Virus record (IMG/VR): IMGVR_UViG_3300030616_000001
Coordinates: 30,959 to 94,958 of that record
Strand: one strand, 5' to 3'
DNA length: 64,000 bases
Source of the DNA: a virus
A program made the translations under genes and the position numbers. Below the pieces are notes generated by a model. That model was given only the letters and a program-made list of their open reading frames with translations. It searched no databases and was not told where the DNA came from. Below, piece by piece: positions 26,094-34,329 of this stretch (position 1 is its first letter; each line of letters starts with the position of its first letter).

Positions 26094-26448
26094 TGCGTCT
26101 CCTGTACACCTTGGCCTTGATGTCGATCTTGCTCCCAGGCTCGCGCTTGATCTGGTTCGACGTGTGCACGTAGCCGTAGGCCGCCAGGATCTCCTCGGCC
26201 CGCTTGCGCTTCACCCACCGATCCAACCCTGGATCGCGGGACGAGTGGGACCTGGCGTTGCAGATGTGCGGATTCGCGCCCCACAGGAAGATCAGGCACT
26301 CCTCCTGATCGCACCACTCCTCCAGAACGACGTGGGGATCGCGGCCGTCTGGTTTCGGCGCGACCTTGGGCGCGTTGGCCGGCGCCGGTGACCTGCCGCG
26401 GCCTGTCGTAGTCGGCGGCTCGAGGCCCAGTGAAAGCTGGCCGGTCAC
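26086..26448 (-). CDS. Hypothetical protein
   Basis: 120 aa from a GTG that overlaps the upstream TGA. LDRWVKRKRAEEILAAYGYV suggests a DNA-binding helical segment and the tail is basic. CDQEECLIFLWGANPHIC contains three cysteines. Unknown family. Confidence 0.6.
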   Translation of the reverse strand: MTGQLSLGLEPPTTTGRGRSPAPANAPKVAPKPDGRDPHVVLEEWCDQEECLIFLWGANPHICNARSHSSRDPGLDRWVKRKRAEEILAAYGYVHTSNQIKREPGSKIDIKAKVYRRRNG

Positions 26449-26663
26449 GCCGCCACCTTGCGGAAGTTGCACTCCGACTCCACGAGGACCAGGGCGCCGC
26501 ACTTGGGGCAATCCGCGCTGTCCTTCCACCACCAGCCCCAGACGTGGACTGGGGAAACCAACTCCTCCCCGTTCTCGTCCTCCTCGACGAACGGGGCAAC
26601 GTAGTCCTCGCACACCACCTCCGACCACTGGCCGCAGTATGGGCACTGCCCTTCTTCTTTCAT
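26445..26663 (-). CDS. Small zinc-ribbon protein
   Basis: 72 aa with CPYCGQW and CPKCGAL about 45 residues apart, a classic zinc ribbon. Overlaps both neighbours by 4 nt. Confidence 0.65.
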   Translation of the reverse strand: MKEEGQCPYCGQWSEVVCEDYVAPFVEEDENGEELVSPVHVWGWWWKDSADCPKCGALVLVESECNFRKVAA

Positions 26664-26827
26664 CGATCACTCTCCCTCACCGATGCTCGCCGGCGCAACG
26701 CGCGTCGGCGCAGGTACTCGGACACGGTCAGTCCTTCGCGCTCCGCGAGCTCACGGAGCCGCTCCGCCTCCTCCTCGGTGACCCGCACCTTGACCATCTG
26801 ATCCTTGTTGACCTTCTTCCCTGTCAC
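26660..26827 (-). CDS. Ribbon-helix-helix protein
   Basis: 55 aa from GTG at 26827 behind GGAGGCGAC. MVKVRVTEEEAERLRELA then GLTVSEYLRRRAL is a ribbon-helix-helix DNA-binding fold. A second regulator of this fold in the window; operator not identified. Confidence 0.7.
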   Translation of the reverse strand: MTGKKVNKDQMVKVRVTEEEAERLRELAEREGLTVSEYLRRRALRRRASVRESDR

Positions 26828-27078
26828 CGTCGCCTCCGCCGGCCCCGCTCTGGCCGCACCTTGATCCGCCACTGGTCCGGGGTGGTCCCCTCACGCTTAC
26901 GCAGCCGGTCCGTGAGGTCCCTTTCGGCTTCCTCCCTCCCCACCCCTGCCGCGTCTATACGGACGTTGCAGTGGACGCACCGGGTGAGCAGGTACACAAG
27001 ACCGGCCTCCCGTTGTTTCGCCGTGGTCGTCTCCCCCACCACGATGGGCCGACCACAGAATGGACAGCGTGCGTTCAT
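26824..27078 (-). CDS. Zinc-ribbon protein with basic tail
   Basis: 84 aa with CPFCGRP and CVHCNVR, then a helical segment and an Arg-rich end. Overlaps the RuvC-like stop upstream. Likely nucleic-acid binding. Confidence 0.6.
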   Translation of the reverse strand: MNARCPFCGRPIVVGETTTAKQREAGLVYLLTRCVHCNVRIDAAGVGREEAERDLTDRLRKREGTTPDQWRIKVRPERGRRRRR

Positions 27079-27587
27079 CGTTTGCGGCGGAGGTTGCGAT
27101 AGGCCTCCCGGATCGCGTGGTAGCGGCCGATCAGTGCCGCGTCCGCCGCGTCCTCCCCGACCTTCTGATCCCACAGGCCGCGCGTCTTCATGGCGCATCT
27201 GCGCTTGACCTCCTTGCTGTCGATCTTCGCGGTCCCAAGCTCCGCGGTCTGCCATGTCTGGGGGTTGATCCAGACCACCGGAATGCCGCGGCTGCGGAAC
27301 GCCTCCTCCCACCGACCGCCGTTGCGGGCCAGCTTCTTGAGGGTGTTGACGTTGAGGCCCAGGAATTGGTCCTCGATGGCCGCACAAACGATGGTATGAT
27401 CGAACCGACCGACGGACTCGATCACGTTGCCCACGACGGCGTGCGGCGTGTTGGCCGCCAGGTCCTTCTTCGTCCCAGGCTTGGGCCACTGCACCGCGTC
27501 GTGCAGCAGCAGCTTGGGGTTCGGATCCACCGTAACGACCGCCCACCCCGACCGCGATCCGGGGTCGATTCCCATGATGCAATCCAT
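27075..27587 (-). CDS. RuvC-like Holliday junction resolvase
   Basis: 170 aa. MGIDPGSRSGWAVV carries the first Asp, AAIEDQFLGLN the Glu, and EDAADAALIGRYH the acidic pair of the RuvC RNase H fold. It would resolve recombination junctions before packaging. The start at 27587 has a poor ribosome binding site, and an ATG four codons later also fits. Confidence 0.82.
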   Translation of the reverse strand: MDCIMGIDPGSRSGWAVVTVDPNPKLLLHDAVQWPKPGTKKDLAANTPHAVVGNVIESVGRFDHTIVCAAIEDQFLGLNVNTLKKLARNGGRWEEAFRSRGIPVVWINPQTWQTAELGTAKIDSKEVKRRCAMKTRGLWDQKVGEDAADAALIGRYHAIREAYRNLRRKR

Positions 27588-27605
27588 GTGGATCACGGTA
27601 GCAAG

Positions 27606-27617
27606 TTGTGGCCACAA
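27606..27617. promoter_or_regulatory. Palindromic operator-like site TTGTGGCCACAA
   Basis: A perfect 12-bp palindrome in the 54-bp gap upstream of the RuvC-like gene. An identical copy lies at 32330-32341 next to the ssb promoter. A weak TTGTGT/TACCGT pair with a 17-nt spacer would place the site between -35 and -10. Confidence 0.5.
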
Positions 27618-27641
27618 ACACAAGCATCGAACGCGCCGAAA

Positions 27642-28169
27642 CTACGCGCCACCGAGACGCGTCACAACCGCGTCCCGGACGTCCTGGGGAAGTCGCCACA
27701 GCCGCTGTCTGCCGCGGCACATCACCCCGTTGGTCAGTGGTCGGATGTTGCGAAGGCGCCACCCGAACTGCTCCGGGACCCACCACGGCCACTCCCTGGG
27801 ATCGTCCACCCCGGGCACGAGGAGGCTGTCGAACTCGGCCACCGCGACCACGTACCCCTGATCGATCGCCAGCATCCGATCCTGGATCACCACTGGCGCC
27901 TCTACGGAGTAGGCCTTGATCATGTTGGACGCCACGTCGTACCCGACGCGCCACCCCGCCCTGCGGGCCATCTGCGCCACCGGGTCGAACACCCTCTCCA
28001 CGCTGAACTTGCCCTTGAGCTGGCCGCCGCCGAACGTCGCCCCGGCGTGGATCGCGATCCTGGTGCCCTCCACCACCGAGGACGGGGGGCGCCACGTGCG
28101 GTTCTCCACGTCCTTGCCGAGGCGCCGCACAGCCCAGGCCCACTCGGGCCACAGGGTCAGGGCCTTCAT
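27642..28169 (-). CDS. ASCH-like domain protein
   Basis: 175 aa. ALTLWPEWAWAVRRLGKDVE, NRTW and RIAIHAG match the ASCH fold, which binds RNA or modified bases. The C-terminal Trp/Arg-rich part is less typical. A role in handling RNA or base-modified DNA is possible. Confidence 0.68.
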   Translation of the reverse strand: MKALTLWPEWAWAVRRLGKDVENRTWRPPSSVVEGTRIAIHAGATFGGGQLKGKFSVERVFDPVAQMARRAGWRVGYDVASNMIKAYSVEAPVVIQDRMLAIDQGYVVAVAEFDSLLVPGVDDPREWPWWVPEQFGWRLRNIRPLTNGVMCRGRQRLWRLPQDVRDAVVTRLGGA

Positions 28170-28573
28170 CTCGCCGCCTCCTGGCACGTGGACTCGTTGT
28201 CCAGGATCCACTGGTACGGGTTCTGGAGATAGGTCGGCGGCGCGTCGTCGGGGATCGCGGTCTTGACCACGCGCCATCCGAGACGCTCCACCACCTTCGT
28301 GGCGTCGTCGGCCTCCATCTCCACCTTGGCCACGATCCTGCCGCGTCCGGGCGCGGCCATCAGGATCTTGTCGGCGTGGGAGTTGTATCCCACCGTGACC
28401 AAGTCCCCGGTCTGGTACTTGCCGCCGGCGACGGCCTGGGCGATCTTCGCCGCGGCGAACACCCGCTCCCGGTATCCATCGCACGTGCGGAGCCACTTGA
28501 AGATCACGATCTCCTTGTCCACGCACTGGGACTCGGCCTCGATGATCGCCGCCACTGTCTCTGTTCTGGTCAT
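28166..28573 (-). CDS. Hypothetical protein
   Basis: 135 aa. TGDLVTVGYNSHADKILM and RIVAKVEMEADD are beta-rich. Overlaps the ASCH-like start. No family recognised. Confidence 0.55.
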   Translation of the reverse strand: MTRTETVAAIIEAESQCVDKEIVIFKWLRTCDGYRERVFAAAKIAQAVAGGKYQTGDLVTVGYNSHADKILMAAPGRGRIVAKVEMEADDATKVVERLGWRVVKTAIPDDAPPTYLQNPYQWILDNESTCQEAAR

Positions 28574-29571
28574 CCTTCCTCCGTTGGTTTGCGGCGCCGC
28601 CCGGTGCGCTTGCACTGGGTGCACCTGTTGTCCATGTAGCCGTCCATGTGGTCCGCCAGGACCGTGGACAGGCGGTTCCTGAATCGCTTGTTGTCACCTG
28701 CCTTGTACATGAGATCGTCGCTGATCCTGAACGCGACGGGACGGCCGCAGATCGGACACTCCCAGTTGAACAGGGTGCCGCCAGCGATCACGTCCCTAGT
28801 TGCGGATCGCAGTCGCACGTGACCGTAGGAACCGGGACGCCGCCGCGCTCGCCGCAGTTCCGCGTCCTCGATGAACCAGTCCACGTCTCGCTGGTTCGGC
28901 ATCCTGGTCCTGTCGTACTCGGGACCGCCGCGAGCTCGAGCGCGACAACTCTCGCACCTGTTGTCCGACCTGCCGTCCCACATGGCGAACAGTCGATCCA
29001 GCAACGTCTCCATCGCGGCTGGTTCCTGGGCGGCGTAGCCCGCCTCCTTCCAGCTGATCGTGTACTGGACCCGGGTGCCGCAGTGGGGACACGGCCACGT
29101 GAACGTCGCCACGTCGTCGAACGGCCCCTTTGGGATCACGTGGGGCACCCGACCGAACGGTCCCGGAGGCGCGGAGTGGGCCGCCCACCGGCCCGCCACG
29201 TACGCCGCGAACTCGCTGAGCTTCCGTCCCCGGAACTTGGTGCCTGGGTCTATGGGATCGAACCCGCTCGCGGCCTCCCTGGTCCCCCTGTTGAAGTCCC
29301 TCCCAGCCTGGGCAGCACGCCAGAATGCGTCGGCGAAGTCATCCATGACCGACGAGAAGTGGACCGACCAGCCGCCGAACCCGGTGGAACAGCCGGTGGA
29401 ACGGTACGTGTGACCACTGGACGACCGTGTTGAAGATGGCCGCGGCGCCGCCCCGTACTTCTTCTCGTGTTCCGCGATCCGCCGACGGGCGTTCTCCCGC
29501 TCGGCCTCTGTGGCGCCTTGATCGGCGGCGAGTCGCCGCAACGCGTCGATCCTGGCGCGAGGCGTGGTCAC
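28570..29571 (-). CDS. DUF2786-like N-terminus with multiple zinc knuckles
   Basis: 333 aa from GTG overlapping the upstream TGA. The N-terminus RIDALRRLAADQGATEAERE then EHEKKYG is DUF2786-like. Pairs CPHCG, CESCR, CPICG and CTQCK further on give two zinc-binding units with similar spacing, as if the segment were duplicated. Function unknown. Confidence 0.65.
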   Translation of the reverse strand: MTTPRARIDALRRLAADQGATEAERENARRRIAEHEKKYGAAPRPSSTRSSSGHTYRSTGCSTGFGGWSVHFSSVMDDFADAFWRAAQAGRDFNRGTREAASGFDPIDPGTKFRGRKLSEFAAYVAGRWAAHSAPPGPFGRVPHVIPKGPFDDVATFTWPCPHCGTRVQYTISWKEAGYAAQEPAAMETLLDRLFAMWDGRSDNRCESCRARARGGPEYDRTRMPNQRDVDWFIEDAELRRARRRPGSYGHVRLRSATRDVIAGGTLFNWECPICGRPVAFRISDDLMYKAGDNKRFRNRLSTVLADHMDGYMDNRCTQCKRTGRRRKPTEEG

Positions 29572-29798
29572 TGCTCGATCCTCACCGTCCCAACGGTGTT
29601 GCCGTTGGTATCCAGGAGGGCGTCGCTGATCTGGCGCTTGGACAGGACCCCCATGTGGTAGGCGACGTGCGCCGATGTCGTGTCCACGGCCCTGGCGAGC
29701 ACGTGTCCCACCTCCTCGCGCACACCATCGACGCCGCCGAGATGGGCCGCGTCGGTGAACGCCGCGTTGTCCACGCTGAATTCGATGATCACTTTCAT
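29568..29798 (-). CDS. Hypothetical small protein
   Basis: 76 aa, MKVIIEFSVDNAAFTDAAHL, alpha/beta. Overlaps both neighbours by 4 nt. Resembles small phage proteins of unknown function. Confidence 0.55.
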   Translation of the reverse strand: MKVIIEFSVDNAAFTDAAHLGGVDGVREEVGHVLARAVDTTSAHVAYHMGVLSKRQISDALLDTNGNTVGTVRIEQ

Positions 29799-30235
29799 AG
29801 GCCAGTTGTCCTTTCAAACGACGCCATCGCGTGTTGGATCGTGGCGATCTCGTCCCGTGCGATCACGAGGACAGCGTTGATCGCGGCCTGTGGTGTCGGT
29901 CCGTCGGCGTGCCAGTTGCCCCTGGCCATCTGGATGTTTGGTGTCTTCGACCGTTCGAAGAACGCGGTGTAGCTTTTGCCGCCATGGACCGGCGGGTGGA
30001 CGCTCATGGTGCCATCCTCCGACTCGGCCTTGAAGAACCACCCCAGGTTCTCCCACACCTCCGGGCGCCAACCATTCCCGAGGGACTCGGCCAACTCCTC
30101 AGCCCCCCTCAACGCGGCCTGGTACTCCTCCCACGTGCATCCTCGGCCGCACCCTGGTGAACAGTAGGTCACGCCGTCGCGCAACACCGGCTTCCAGCGG
30201 TTCCTGGACTCCGCGCTTGTTCCTGTGTCGTTCAT
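29795..30235 (-). CDS. Hypothetical protein
   Basis: 146 aa. N-terminal cysteines YCSPGCGRGC and a beta-rich middle containing MSVHPPVHGGKSYTAFF. No domain recognised. Confidence 0.55.
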   Translation of the reverse strand: MNDTGTSAESRNRWKPVLRDGVTYCSPGCGRGCTWEEYQAALRGAEELAESLGNGWRPEVWENLGWFFKAESEDGTMSVHPPVHGGKSYTAFFERSKTPNIQMARGNWHADGPTPQAAINAVLVIARDEIATIQHAMASFERTTGL

Positions 30236-30236
30236 C

Positions 30237-30665
30237 TCACACCTCCGCGTCTGGGTCGTCCTGGCGCAGGACCACGACCAGCTTGCTTGCCGTGTACACC
30301 TTGCACGCGGGCTTCTGCTTGGGATGACACGCGATCGGCAGGAGCCGCTTCTCGTCTACCCACTCCTGGAGGTAGGCCTGGATCGCAGCGGCCTGATCCT
30401 CCACGGTCTGATCGGCGGCGGCGACGGCATTGTCCAGGCCCTCCCGGTACTCGTCCCGGTCGTCCTTGTCGCGCAGGGCCAACCGTGAGAGGATGTATTC
30501 CTCTCCCGACTCCCCATCAATCCTCGTCATCCGACGGCGGCGGGCCTGCTCCTGCAGGGTTCGGCGCGTCTGGTCCCGGTGCCACGCGTCCAGGTTCCGG
30601 TGCTGTCTGTGACCGCGCACCTTCTTCTTGTGGGCGCCCTTCTGCTTGATCTTGCGCCTACCCAT
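30237..30665 (-). CDS. Basic hypothetical protein
   Basis: 142 aa. The first 45 residues are strongly basic (MGRRKIKQKGAHKKKVRGH), then an acidic helical middle. Nucleic-acid binding is likely. Overlaps the gene upstream by 8 nt. Confidence 0.55.
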   Translation of the reverse strand: MGRRKIKQKGAHKKKVRGHRQHRNLDAWHRDQTRRTLQEQARRRRMTRIDGESGEEYILSRLALRDKDDRDEYREGLDNAVAAADQTVEDQAAAIQAYLQEWVDEKRLLPIACHPKQKPACKVYTASKLVVVLRQDDPDAEV

Positions 30666-30996
30666 TGTCGGCCTCGCTGGCGCGGAGATAGAAGAACCCC
30701 TCGAGGCGCGGCTCGTTGGCCATCAGCATCCGCGAGTAGAACGGTTTGTGGTTGTTGTTGAGCTTGAACGGATCCGCGGAATCGGTGTCCATCGCACGGT
30801 GCCAGCGCAGAACCTCGAACAGGCCCGCGATCCCGTAGTGCTTGAACCCACGGTCCACGAGATCCAGGGCAAGGCGCCGCAGTTCCCGGTAGACCCACGG
30901 GTTGTCCCGGTGGAACTGGCGGAACGCCTTCCCCATGTCGGACTCGTCGTCCCGTGTCGCCGCGTCGAGCTCGGGCAGCGTCATCTGGTCATCCAT
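30658..30996 (-). CDS. Conserved phage protein
   Basis: 112 aa. FRQFHRDNPWVYRELRRLAL, LFEVLRWHRAM and FKLNNNHKPFYSRMLM form a pattern I recognise from many phage genomes as a conserved protein without known function. Next to the methyltransferase and ssb. Confidence 0.7.
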   Translation of the reverse strand: MDDQMTLPELDAATRDDESDMGKAFRQFHRDNPWVYRELRRLALDLVDRGFKHYGIAGLFEVLRWHRAMDTDSADPFKLNNNHKPFYSRMLMANEPRLEGFFYLRASEADNG

Positions 30997-31669
30997 CGGC
31001 GTCCTCCTTCTCGATCCGCACTCGCGGTTTCGCCTCCTCCTCTGTCATGAGTGGCTTGTTGTCGATCCAGTGGATCCTGGTCTGGCCCTCCCACTTGCGG
31101 CGCATCTCGTCCAACGCCGCACCGACCCAGAAGATGAAGCAGTATTCCTGGGCCATGTCTGTCTTGCCGTCCCCGGTGAACGAGGGCCGGGCCGTGAGGA
31201 TCCACACCTCCGCCGGCGGCCGCTCCAGGTACAACTTGCTGCGATCCTGGGTGCCCAGGAACGCCATCTTGGTGAGGAACGCCGCCGCACCGTAGGGGCA
31301 CAGAAGTTCCAGGGATCGCCGGATCACCGACTCGCCGATGCGGAACGGGGGGTTCGTTGCGATCACGTCGAACCGCGGCTGGTCCCACCACACCTCGTCG
31401 AACTCGGCGGCCGATGTCTCCCTGTAGAGGTGATCGGGATCCTGATCCCGCCACAGAGGCGGGTCCACGGGCCGCACGTCGTAGCCGTGTGGACGCAGGC
31501 CCATCTCACGACCGGCCGACGCGAAAGGCGCCGTGTCGCCGCAGCACGGTTCCAAGATCCTGGCCAGATGGTTGTCGCTGATCGCCGCCAACTCGATGGC
31601 GTGCCGTACCGCCCACCTGGCCAGGCCAGTGTGGGTGCCGTAGTTGTCGAAGTCTCGTCGCTTGCCCAT
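30989..31669 (-). CDS. DNA adenine methyltransferase
   Basis: 226 aa. LEPCCGDTAPFA is the AdoMet loop and IATNPPFRIG (about 107) is the catalytic NPPF motif, in the gamma (FXGXG to NPPF) order. It would methylate adenine in phage DNA, a second modification beside the predicted 7-deazaguanine. An RNA or protein target cannot be ruled out. Lies just after ssb. Confidence 0.82.
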   Translation of the reverse strand: MGKRRDFDNYGTHTGLARWAVRHAIELAAISDNHLARILEPCCGDTAPFASAGREMGLRPHGYDVRPVDPPLWRDQDPDHLYRETSAAEFDEVWWDQPRFDVIATNPPFRIGESVIRRSLELLCPYGAAAFLTKMAFLGTQDRSKLYLERPPAEVWILTARPSFTGDGKTDMAQEYCFIFWVGAALDEMRRKWEGQTRIHWIDNKPLMTEEEAKPRVRIEKEDADG

Positions 31670-31678
31670 CGGTGCCTC

Positions 31679-32164
31679 CTAGAAGGGAATGTCGTCGTCG
31701 TCGGGACCGTAGCCGCCGCCCTGGTTACCACCACCGCCGCCGCCCTGGTCCCCGCCACCACTGGGTCCGCCGCCGCCCTGGTAACCGCCGCCGTCCTGGT
31801 TACCAGATCCCTGGCGACCCTGGCCGCCCTGGTTGCCGCCGCCCAGGAAGATCACGCGCATCGCCTTGATCTCGGTGATCCACTTCTTCTGACCGGTGTT
31901 CTGGTCCTCCCAGCTGCGCGTCTCGATCTTGCCCTCGACGCACACCTCCCGACCTTTCTCCAGGTACTTCCCGGCGGACTCGGCCTGCTTGCCCCACACC
32001 ACCACGTTGTGCCAGTCGGTCTTCTCCTGGCGCTCGTTGTTGCGGTCGAAGTACACCTCCGACGTGGCGACGGAGAACCGACACCGTGCGGTGCCGCTCT
32101 GCGTGTAGGACAGTTCGGGATCCTTCCCGAGCCGTCCGATGATGATCGCCTTGTTCAGTGACAT
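31679..32164 (-). CDS. ssb: Single-stranded DNA-binding protein
   Basis: 161 aa. NKAIIIGRLGKDPELSYTQSG and the WHNVVVWGKQAE segment belong to the OB fold; a long Gly/Gln linker ends in DDDDIPF, the acidic tip that recruits repair and replication proteins. GGGGAAGGAGAT precedes the ATG. First gene after a promoter with a palindromic site and a leader hairpin. Confidence 0.95.
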   Translation of the reverse strand: MSLNKAIIIGRLGKDPELSYTQSGTARCRFSVATSEVYFDRNNERQEKTDWHNVVVWGKQAESAGKYLEKGREVCVEGKIETRSWEDQNTGQKKWITEIKAMRVIFLGGGNQGGQGRQGSGNQDGGGYQGGGGPSGGGDQGGGGGGNQGGGYGPDDDDIPF

Positions 32165-32224
32165 GCGGATCTCCTTCCCCGGATCACAGGTCCGGTGCTT
32201 GAGCCGTTCGGCCCGTAACTGCAC

Positions 32225-32279
32225 TTCCTGGCGGGGGATCTGTCCGCGTCGGTGTTGGTCAATCCGCCCCGCCCAGGAA
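32225..32279 (-). promoter_or_regulatory. Leader hairpin of ssb
   Basis: Arms 32225-32236 and 32267-32279 pair over 12 bp with one bulged base around a 30-nt loop, within the untranslated leader of ssb. It could control ssb translation; no T-tract follows. Confidence 0.45.
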
Positions 32280-32295
32280 CGGTGTCAACACTGAG

Positions 32296-32341
32296 ATCCT
32301 ACCCCGACCCGCGGCGGATCTCAAGATAATTGTGGCCACAA
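32296..32341 (-). promoter_or_regulatory. ssb promoter with TTGTGGCCACAA operator
   Basis: TTGAGA (32324-32319), a 17-nt spacer and TAGGAT (32301-32296) on the minus strand. The palindrome at 32330-32341 ends five bases upstream of the -35 and is followed by a further TTTGTG half-site. Identical to the site at 27606-27617. Confidence 0.65.
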
Positions 32342-32363
32342 AATTTGTGCGAAGTAGTCGCGC

Positions 32364-32663
32364 CTAGGACCGCGCGTCCTTGTTGTAGCCGAAGGCGCGG
32401 AGGGCATCGTCGCCGGTGAGGCGGATCGAGATCACGCCGGGCACTTCAAGCTCGATGCACGGCGCATCCGTGGACTCTGGAGACAGTGGTGCATCGCCGC
32501 CAGCCTTGATCTTGGCGAGTTCGTTGCGCCAATTCTCGTGGGCGCGTTCGTATCGCTCGTTCGCCGCCGCGACCTGTGCCTGGAGCCGGTCGTTGGACTC
32601 CAGGGCAGCGTGGAGCTCGCGCTCGAGTCGGGCATTTTCCGCCTGGATTTCCTCGGAGGTCAT
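32364..32663 (-). CDS. Coiled-coil hypothetical protein
   Basis: 99 aa starting MTSEEIQAENARLERELHAA, preceded by AAGGGGGACACC; a start ten codons earlier overlaps the upstream stop. First half coiled coil, second half beta-rich (CIELEVPGVISIRLTGDDAL). Confidence 0.6.
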   Translation of the reverse strand: MTSEEIQAENARLERELHAALESNDRLQAQVAAANERYERAHENWRNELAKIKAGGDAPLSPESTDAPCIELEVPGVISIRLTGDDALRAFGYNKDARS

Positions 32664-32689
32664 GGTGTCCCCCTTGTTCTCCCCGACCG

Positions 32690-33148
32690 TCATTCGGCCG
32701 CGATCCTGGTCTTGCCCAAGGTGATCGGCATCAGCCCCGGGTCAATCCCAGCCGTGGGCATGTGCACGTCCACGGGTCCTTCCTTCATCTGGTTCGCCGC
32801 GTCCAGGGCGCGTCGTCTCGCCGCCTCCCTGAGTCGCTCACCCTTGCCACCTCGTTGCTCCTCGACGGCTTCCGTCGCGGCCTTGGTCTGCCCGGAGATG
32901 CACAGCAACCCCTTGCACCTGGGGCACGTGAGGTTGTGTCCGTCCCCCTGCATCTTCTGGGGCAACCGGTACTCCTCCAGGAGCGGCCGGAACCCCGACC
33001 ACACCGACCGGGACGAGAGGAGGAACCCCTTGTCCCCGACGTTGGCGGGCACCTGGATGCGTCCCACAACCTTGTTCTCGTTGGCGCACGTCACGTCCAC
33101 TTGGACGCCCCGCGCCGAATCCTGTTCGTCAACCCTTGCCTTGTCCAT
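32690..33148 (-). CDS. Hypothetical protein with Cys pair
   Basis: 152 aa from ATG at 33148 behind GGAGAAGAC. LTCPRCKGLLCISG is a metal-binding knuckle; the C-terminus is basic and helical. An unusual overlap of 20 nt with the upstream gene. Function unknown. Confidence 0.6.
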   Translation of the reverse strand: MDKARVDEQDSARGVQVDVTCANENKVVGRIQVPANVGDKGFLLSSRSVWSGFRPLLEEYRLPQKMQGDGHNLTCPRCKGLLCISGQTKAATEAVEEQRGGKGERLREAARRRALDAANQMKEGPVDVHMPTAGIDPGLMPITLGKTRIAAE

Positions 33149-33662
33149 CGTCTTCTCCTTTGCCTGTTCCTTCGCCTTGTAAAATGGCCCGGGCGGGAGC
33201 AGCCATCCCGTCCGGGCCGGAAGAGGCACCGGCGGACGTCTGGTCCGCCAGGAGCGACCCCATTGTATCAGCGGCGCTGCCGGGCTGCAAGCCTCGTGGT
33301 TTGAACCCCACTCCCCGCCACATCCCGAACGTCAACGCCATCAGCATGGTGTGCCGCGCCTCGGTGCTGTTGTTTTCGAGCCACCCCGTGCCGTCGCACT
33401 TGGGGCACGGCCCCGGATCTTGTTCGGCCCGCAACCGCCCCAGGATCTCCCGCACCTTCGCGTACGCCTCGCGGAACCTGGGGTGACACCCGTGGCGCGG
33501 ATGGTCGCAACCCAGGGCCACAACGGCCCCGTCGCGGATCCTGGCCAACGGCATCCCTTCCACGGTGACGTCCGCGTCCTCGGCGCACACGTGTTCCGCG
33601 CCCATCAGGTAGTCGGGGATCGTCTCCGGGTCGGTGACCTCGATCTGGCGGACCTCACCCAC
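33129..33662 (-). CDS. Hypothetical protein with CPKCDGTGW motif
   Basis: 177 aa from GTG at 33662 after GGAGGAG. CPKCDGTGWLENN is a DnaJ-type half knuckle; the C-terminal 40 residues are Gly/Ala/Lys low complexity. Overlaps the upstream gene by 8 nt. Confidence 0.55.
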   Translation of the reverse strand: MGEVRQIEVTDPETIPDYLMGAEHVCAEDADVTVEGMPLARIRDGAVVALGCDHPRHGCHPRFREAYAKVREILGRLRAEQDPGPCPKCDGTGWLENNSTEARHTMLMALTFGMWRGVGFKPRGLQPGSAADTMGSLLADQTSAGASSGPDGMAAPARAILQGEGTGKGEDDGQGKG

Positions 33663-34329
33663 AGCCGCGCTCCTCCCAAATCTGCTCCAGCTTCTCCACC
33701 TGCTTCTCGGTGAGGTGGGCCGTCTCGTTGGTGTCCGCCGCTTCCTCGATGAACTGCAACTCCCACGCGGTGAAGTCGTCACCCCGTTCCTCCACCGCCT
33801 CCTGACAGTCCTCGAGCATCGACTCGATCTCTGCCTCGGTGTACGCGTGTGCCATCTTCTCCTCCCACTCGGCGCCCTTGAGCTTGATCAGCTTGGCCAC
33901 CGCATCGAGGGGACCGGCAACCCGGTCGCCCAGTTCGTCCTTGACCTGCGGGCAGTTGCCCTTCGGCTCGGTCTTGGTCATGCGCCACATATCGGCGATG
34001 TCCGCGAGCCGTGACCGGCGCGTGGTGAGGAGCAACGACGCCTCGCGGCAGATCAGCTCCAACGAGGTGCGGGTCATGTCGATGATCCGCTGGCGCAGCG
34101 ACACGATCAGGGGCAACGCCGACTCGTGGACGTCCAACGTGTCCCCGGATCCCTCGGTGGAGTGCCGCGCCTTGGTGATGTCGATCCACGTGGGCCGGCC
34201 GCGCCACCATCCGATCTTGAGGTAGAAGTCGTGCTCGTGTTTGTCCTGGTCGATGATCGTGAACTTGTGGACCAGGGTCTGCACTCCGTCCCTGCCGAAC
34301 GCTTCCGCGACGCGGTCCCAGTACATCAT
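33655..34329 (-). CDS. Hypothetical protein
   Basis: 224 aa starting MMYWDRVAEAFGRDG. The first half holds DFYLKIGWWRGRPTWIDI, beta-rich and Trp-rich; the second is acidic and helical. Overlaps the lysis-type gene upstream (ATGA). No family recognised. Confidence 0.55.
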   Translation of the reverse strand: MMYWDRVAEAFGRDGVQTLVHKFTIIDQDKHEHDFYLKIGWWRGRPTWIDITKARHSTEGSGDTLDVHESALPLIVSLRQRIIDMTRTSLELICREASLLLTTRRSRLADIADMWRMTKTEPKGNCPQVKDELGDRVAGPLDAVAKLIKLKGAEWEEKMAHAYTEAEIESMLEDCQEAVEERGDDFTAWELQFIEEAADTNETAHLTEKQVEKLEQIWEERGCG

